From contig JAQGJY010000124.1 of the NCBI GenBank assembly GCA_028290325.1, forward strand, positions 1 to 9,721: a stretch of DNA of 9,721 bases, written 5' to 3'. This document shows positions 6,348-9,721 of the stretch, in pieces. Every line of letters begins with the position of its first letter. Position 1 is the first letter of the stretch. The notes beneath the pieces were generated by a model. The model saw only the letters and a program-made list of their open reading frames with translations. It ran no database searches and had not been told where the DNA came from. A program made the position numbers and the translations under genes. The DNA comes from Tardiphaga sp. Its GTDB lineage: Bacteria; Pseudomonadota; Alphaproteobacteria; Rhizobiales; Xanthobacteraceae.

Positions 6348-8057
6348 ATGCCGACAACACCGGACAATCCGATGACAGATGCGCCGAAACGCCAACTCCT
6401 GTCTGCCGACGCCGTCACGGCTCCGTTGCGCTACGTGACGTTTCGCCGGATCTGGCTGGCCAGCCTGCTGTCCAATCTCGGCCTGATGATCCAGGGCGTC
6501 GGCGCGGCCTGGGCGATGACGCAGATGACCGCCGCCGCCGATAAGGTGGCGCTGGTGCAGACCGCCTTGATGCTGCCGATCATGCTGATCTCGATGCCGG
6601 CGGGCGCGATCGCCGACATGTACGATCGCCGCGTCGTGTCGTTGATCTCGCTGGTGCTCTCGCTGGTCGGCGCGACCGCGCTCGCGGCGCTGGCTTGGCT
6701 CGGTTATGTGACGCCGAACATTCTGCTGGCGTTCTGCTTCATCGTCGGCTCCGGCATGGCGTTGTTCGGACCGGCCTGGCAATCGTCCGTGAGCGAACAG
6801 GTGCCGGGCGAAGTGCTGCCTTCAGCCGTTGCGCTGAACGGCATCAGCTACAACATCGCGCGCTCGTTCGGCCCCGCGATCGGCGGCGTTGTCGTCGCGA
6901 CCGCCGGTGCGGTGGCGGCGTTCGCGGCGAACGCGTTGCTGTATGTGCCGCTGCTGATCGTCCTGTTCATGTGGAAGCGCGTCAGCGAGCCGTCACGTCT
7001 GCCACGCGAAAAGCTCAACCGCGCCATCGTGTCGGGCGTGCGCTACATCTCGAACTCGCCATCGATCCGCATCGTGCTGGCGCGAACCCTGTTCACCGGC
7101 ATCGCCGGCGGCTCGGTGTCGGCGCTGATGCCGCTGGTGGCGCGCGATCTGCTGCATGGCGGCGCGCAGACCTACGGCATCATGCTTGGCGCGTTCGGCA
7201 TGGGGGCCGTGCTCGGCGCGCTCAACATCGCCGAGGTCCGCAAGCGGTTTTCCGGCGAAGCCGCGGTGCGGACCTGCGCGATCGTCAATGGCCTCGGCAT
7301 CGCCGTCATCGCCGTGTCCACCGAACCCGTTGTCACCGCCGCCGCCTTGGTGGTCACCGGCGCGGTCTGGATGCTGGCGATCGCCTTGTTCAATATCGGC
7401 GTGCAATTGTCCGCGCCGCGCTGGGTCGCCGGTCGTTCGCTTGCGGCGTTTCAGGCCGCGATCGCCGGCGGCGTCGCGATCGGAAGCTGGGGCTGGGGCC
7501 ATCTGACCGACCATGTCGGCGTCGAGATGGCGCTGCTGGTCTCGGCCGGGCTGATGCTGACATCGCCGCTGCTCGGCCTATGGCTGCGGATGCCGCCGGT
7601 CGGAGCCAAGGTCGACGACGCCGACATGCTGGCCGATCCGGAAGTGCGGCTGGCGATCACCGGCCGCAGCGGACCGCTGGTGGTCGAGATCGAATATCGC
7701 GTGGCGCAGGACAACGCGCGCGCTTTTCACGGCGTGATGCAGGAGGTGCAACTGTCGCGTCAGCGCAACGGCGCTTATGGTTGGTCGATCGCCCGCGACA
7801 TCGCCGAGCCCGAGCTCTGGATCGAGCGCTATCACTGCCCGACCTGGCTGGATTATCTGCGCCAGCGCAACCGCACGACCCAGACCGAGCGCGCGCTGTA
7901 CGAGAAATCCTCCGCCTTTCATATCGGGCCGGACCCGATCAGGGTGAAGCGGATGCTGGAACGGCCGTTCGGTTCGGTGCGCTGGAAGGACGACACGCCC
8001 GATCGCGCCACGACCGAAGTGCTGCCGGTCTCCACGGCGGCCGGCAGCAGCGCGTGA
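6348..8057 (+). CDS. MFS transporter with soluble C-terminal domain (MFS_3 / transmembrane secretion effector type)
   Basis: The protein has 569 residues. From about 30 to 415 there are roughly twelve hydrophobic segments in two halves, with a loop near 210-230. MFS motif A is present between helices 2 and 3 as G-A-I-A-D-M-Y-D-R-R (86-95). This is the layout of the MFS_3 group, which includes the enterobactin exporter EntS, so proton-driven export of a small molecule is likely. Residues about 440-540 form a soluble domain with W-I-E-R-Y-H and W-L-D-Y-L-R-Q-R-N-R-T-T, typical of long MFS_3 members and resembling a ferredoxin-like ABM fold (inference). ATG 6348 is the longest start. ATG 6372 (Met9) is possible, and neither has a strong ribosome site. 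The cargo is unknown, and no siderophore genes lie nearby. Confidence 0.93.
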   Translation: MPTTPDNPMTDAPKRQLLSADAVTAPLRYVTFRRIWLASLLSNLGLMIQGVGAAWAMTQMTAAADKVALVQTALMLPIMLISMPAGAIADMYDRRVVSLISLVLSLVGATALAALAWLGYVTPNILLAFCFIVGSGMALFGPAWQSSVSEQVPGEVLPSAVALNGISYNIARSFGPAIGGVVVATAGAVAAFAANALLYVPLLIVLFMWKRVSEPSRLPREKLNRAIVSGVRYISNSPSIRIVLARTLFTGIAGGSVSALMPLVARDLLHGGAQTYGIMLGAFGMGAVLGALNIAEVRKRFSGEAAVRTCAIVNGLGIAVIAVSTEPVVTAAALVVTGAVWMLAIALFNIGVQLSAPRWVAGRSLAAFQAAIAGGVAIGSWGWGHLTDHVGVEMALLVSAGLMLTSPLLGLWLRMPPVGAKVDDADMLADPEVRLAITGRSGPLVVEIEYRVAQDNARAFHGVMQEVQLSRQRNGAYGWSIARDIAEPELWIERYHCPTWLDYLRQRNRTTQTERALYEKSSAFHIGPDPIRVKRMLERPFGSVRWKDDTPDRATTEVLPVSTAAGSSA

Positions 8058-8297
8058 TCACTGCCCGTTATCGCTCAACACTTTCGCGCAGGTCTTGCTG
8101 AGCCGCGCGCGGTTCTGCTTCAGACAGCTCAGCACGACCATGTCGCCGTCATTCATTCGCGCCCGACACAGGCGCGAGACATCGCGCGCGCATCCGGGGT
8201 CCGCGCGGCCGGATTGCGCTGCGGCGGGAGCGGCGGCGATCGGTGTCGCCAGCATTGCGACGGCCAATGCCGCCGCCGTCATGAAAGCAAATCTCAT
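8058..8297 (-). CDS. small secreted cysteine-rich (GLG1-type repeat) protein
   Basis: This 79-residue protein has a Sec signal peptide: Arg2, a hydrophobic Ala-rich core from about 4 to 22, and likely cleavage after A-A-A near residue 27. The mature part is about 52 residues with four cysteines at 36, 44, 58 and 70. Their surroundings (C-A-R-D-V-S-R-L-C, then V-L-S-C-L, then L-S-K-T-C) fit the cysteine-rich GLG1 repeat found in many small rhizobial exported proteins. The cysteines probably form two disulfides in the periplasm. GAGGAG lies 9 nt before the ATG, supporting the start. The gene follows the HWE kinase by 45 bp and could share its transcript. Function unknown. Confidence 0.87.
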   Translation of the reverse strand: MRFAFMTAAALAVAMLATPIAAAPAAAQSGRADPGCARDVSRLCRARMNDGDMVVLSCLKQNRARLSKTCAKVLSDNGQ

Positions 8298-8342
8298 CGT
8301 CCTAATCTCCTCACACTAAATCCGATTCCATCAAATTGATCG

Positions 8343-9074
8343 TCAGCGGCCGAGCACCGTGGTCTCCTGCAGGGAACCGACGGGAATGTTGACGTCGCAC
8401 ACCAGTCCGGTCGGCGCGAACAGCAATCGCGCCTCCCCCTGGAGCTGGCCCGGCAGCGCCTGTTCGATGAAGCGGCTGCCGAAACTTTTCTTCATCGGCT
8501 CCGTCACCACCGGCCCGCCGCTTTCTTTCCATTGCAGCCTGAAGCGCTTGTCCACGGGATCCACCGACCACGAGATCGAGACGCGGCCATCCGGTACCGA
8601 CAGCGCGCCGTATTTCAATGCGTTGGTGCTCAGCTCATGGATCACCATCGACAACGCCACGGCCGGTCCTGACGAGATCGCGACATTGTTGCCGGTGATC
8701 GTGAACTGCTTGAGGCCTTCGGTCTGAAACGCCAGAATGGCGTTTTCGATCAGCGTGCGGCAGCCCGCGCCGGTCCAGCTTTCGCGGATCAGCAGATCGT
8801 GCGACACGCCCAGCGCGCTCAGACGGCTGGCGATCGTTTTTGCGGCGGCGTCAATGCTGGTCGCGCCACGCAGGCTTTGCGATGCGATGGCCGACGCGAT
8901 CGACAGCATATTCTTGACGCGGTGGTGCAACTCGCCGATCAAAACGGTCTGCAGCTTGGCGGCAACGACATGGGCGTCGGCCTTGACGCCGGCCTGAATC
9001 AGCAATTCGCGCAGCACATCGTTTTCATCTTCGACATCGCGCAACAGCGCATCGGACTTCTGCTGACCGCCCAT
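8343..9074 (-). CDS. HWE-family sensor histidine kinase lacking a sensor domain
   Basis: The protein has 243 residues. A charged, probably coiled-coil helix (about 8-45) leads into the phosphoacceptor box E-L-H-H-R-V-K-N (48-55), where His51 aligns with the usual HWE histidine. The ATP-binding part has the N box H-E-L-S-T-N-A-L-K-Y-G (146-156) and W182-x-E184 followed by S-G-G, the signature that names the HWE family. S-F-G-S-R and a final G-L-V-C stretch complete the domain. There is no PAS, GAF, LOV or membrane segment, so the kinase must sense through a partner or at its short N-terminus. ATG 9074 has GGAG 8 nt upstream. The open frame extends to 9677, but that part does not look like protein and overlaps the next gene. 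No response regulator is adjacent. Confidence 0.93.
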   Translation of the reverse strand: MGGQQKSDALLRDVEDENDVLRELLIQAGVKADAHVVAAKLQTVLIGELHHRVKNMLSIASAIASQSLRGATSIDAAAKTIASRLSALGVSHDLLIRESWTGAGCRTLIENAILAFQTEGLKQFTITGNNVAISSGPAVALSMVIHELSTNALKYGALSVPDGRVSISWSVDPVDKRFRLQWKESGGPVVTEPMKKSFGSRFIEQALPGQLQGEARLLFAPTGLVCDVNIPVGSLQETTVLGR

Positions 9075-9082
9075 CGTGACAG

Positions 9083-9086
9083 CTCC
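9083..9086 (-). promoter_or_regulatory. ribosome binding site fixing the HWE kinase start
   Basis: GGAG on the minus strand lies 8 nt before the ATG at 9072-9074. It supports a 243-residue kinase over the 444-residue open frame that starts at 9677. Confidence 0.65.
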
Positions 9087-9093
9087 GCTCGAA

Positions 9094-9115
9094 ACAGGGA
9101 GCCGATGCTCCCTGT
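9094..9115 (-). promoter_or_regulatory. perfect 9-bp hairpin in front of the HWE kinase gene
   Basis: ACAGGGAGC (9094-9102) and GCTCCCTGT (9107-9115) are exact complements around a 4-nt loop. The structure ends 7 nt before the kinase ribosome site and lies about 90 bp after the DUF2865-type stop. It could be a terminator of the upstream gene (no T-run follows), an operator dyad, or an mRNA hairpin that affects kinase translation. Confidence 0.5.
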
Positions 9116-9205
9116 CACCGGAATATGCCATGGACCGAACGGTGATGCCATGCACCTCCGCGAACCGCCGGCACGGAAAACCTAATGTCGGTTCCGCGAC
9201 TTGGA

Positions 9206-9721
9206 TCATCGCGAAGGAACATCGGCGAGGCTCTCGCCGCGCGATCTGGAACGCGATCCTGGGAGCGACGCCCGCGCCAACCCGAGCGCCCGCGCCGTCG
9301 CATCCGACAACGGCCTGAACATGATGTGACCCCGGCGACGGTGCGAGCCGCCGATCACTTCGGCGACCATCAGCCGCCTGGATTCCGCGACGATGTCGCC
9401 GGTTCGAAGGGTGCGATCGTCCTTGATCGCGATCGGCGTCAATCCAAGTCCGGTGCGCGCGTTGCAGGTGCAATTGGCGACCATCTCGCGCTGAAATCGG
9501 AAGGCGTTGGCCAGCTTGCCGTAGGGCTTGCCGTGCTCGGACGTCGCGCTGGCGATGTCGGACCCTGAATAGACCCGCATGTCCGCCGCCGGGCAGACCG
9601 CGTCGCAGACTTTCACGTCCGTGTCGCCGCTGGCGCTGGGGTAAGGAAAATAGCGGCCGTCGCAGGTTCGCACGCAATAAGCGTTCCGCGCCGCGCGCGG
9701 CGTCGGAATGTAAACGCGCGC
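9206..9721 (-). CDS. DUF2865-type six-cysteine protein, 5' end beyond the window
   Basis: This is the last 171 residues of a larger protein. The frame is open to the window edge, so the start is not visible. The visible part begins with a Pro/Arg-rich stretch and then Y-C-V-R-T-C-D-G-R-Y-F-P (15-26), the hallmark I recognise from DUF2865 proteins of Bradyrhizobium relatives. Six cysteines fall as C-x3-C (16, 20), C-x3-C (39, 43) and C-x-C (84, 86), which suggests disulfides or a metal site. D-D-R-T-L-R-T-G-D-I-V-A (101-112) is another family-like run. The tail from about 125 is rich in Arg and Ser and looks disordered. Family members usually carry an N-terminal signal peptide, which would lie outside this window. 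Function unknown. Confidence 0.85.
   Translation of the reverse strand, partial: ARVYIPTPRAARNAYCVRTCDGRYFPYPSASGDTDVKVCDAVCPAADMRVYSGSDIASATSEHGKPYGKLANAFRFQREMVANCTCNARTGLGLTPIAIKDDRTLRTGDIVAESRRLMVAEVIGGSHRRRGHIMFRPLSDATARALGLARASLPGSRSRSRGESLADVPSR

Noticed and set aside
6695..8101. 468-codon plus-strand open frame within the MFS gene
   Set aside because: It overlaps the MFS gene on the same strand in another frame and has Arg-rich, repetitive composition typical of shadow frames in GC-rich DNA. No domain can be seen.
8330..8340. ATCAAATTGAT palindrome between the kinase and cysteine-rich genes
   Set aside because: An 11-bp palindrome right after a stop codon with no promoter elements. 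It differs from the FNR-type site in spacing and orientation.
9170..9195. GGAAC at 9195-9191 (minus) as an EcfG promoter for the kinase
   Set aside because: No CGTT or GTT occurs at 16-18 bp, so the second box is missing.
9075..9677. 201-codon N-terminal extension of the HWE kinase frame as a possible sensor domain
   Set aside because: The translation is Arg-rich without domain features and runs through the DUF2865-type gene in another frame. ATG 9074 has a ribosome site.

Overview
The window is GC-rich chromosomal DNA, most likely from an alphaproteobacterium of the Bradyrhizobium/Rhodopseudomonas/Afipia group (Nitrobacteraceae). The grounds are indirect. They are the codon use, an HWE-family histidine kinase, a DUF2865-type six-cysteine protein, a small GLG1-type cysteine-rich secreted protein, and a promoter that matches the alphaproteobacterial EcfG general-stress consensus. 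No species can be named from the sequence alone.

Layout, left to right. A complete tRNA-Ala(CGC) gene lies on the plus strand at 112-187. Six minus-strand genes follow at modest spacing (46 to 191 bp between neighbours). In plus-strand coordinates they are an NTF2/SnoaL-like protein (275-781), a class I glutamine amidotransferase-like protein (828-1694), a short-chain dehydrogenase (1769-2545), a TerB-like protein (2695-3192), a cytochrome P450 (3384-4766) and a Tat-exported alpha/beta hydrolase with a C-terminal beta-rich domain (4865-6232). A 115-bp divergent gap leads to a plus-strand MFS exporter with a soluble C-terminal domain (6348-8057). The exporter stop codon directly abuts the stop codon of a convergent small cysteine-rich secreted protein (8058-8297). 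An orphan HWE histidine kinase (8343-9074) and the 3' part of a DUF2865-type gene (9206 to beyond the window) close the region. No stretch longer than 300 bases lacks a gene. The longest gap is 191 bp (3193-3383).

How the genes work together. No single pathway is evident. The minus-strand genes run in the same direction, but the gaps are large enough that several separate transcripts are likely. The TerB-like gene has its own candidate EcfG promoter. The kinase is of a family often tied to the general stress response, so a stress theme is possible but unproven. The P450 and the exported hydrolase could be co-transcribed, though a GC-rich hairpin sits between them. I see no transposase, integrase, CRISPR array, toxin-antitoxin pair or recognisable phage gene, and no convincing new multi-gene system. 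The points most worth a second look are the EcfG-like promoter, the His-Pro-Asp active site of the amidotransferase, the 9-bp perfect hairpin in front of the kinase gene, and the variant nucleophile elbow of the Tat hydrolase.
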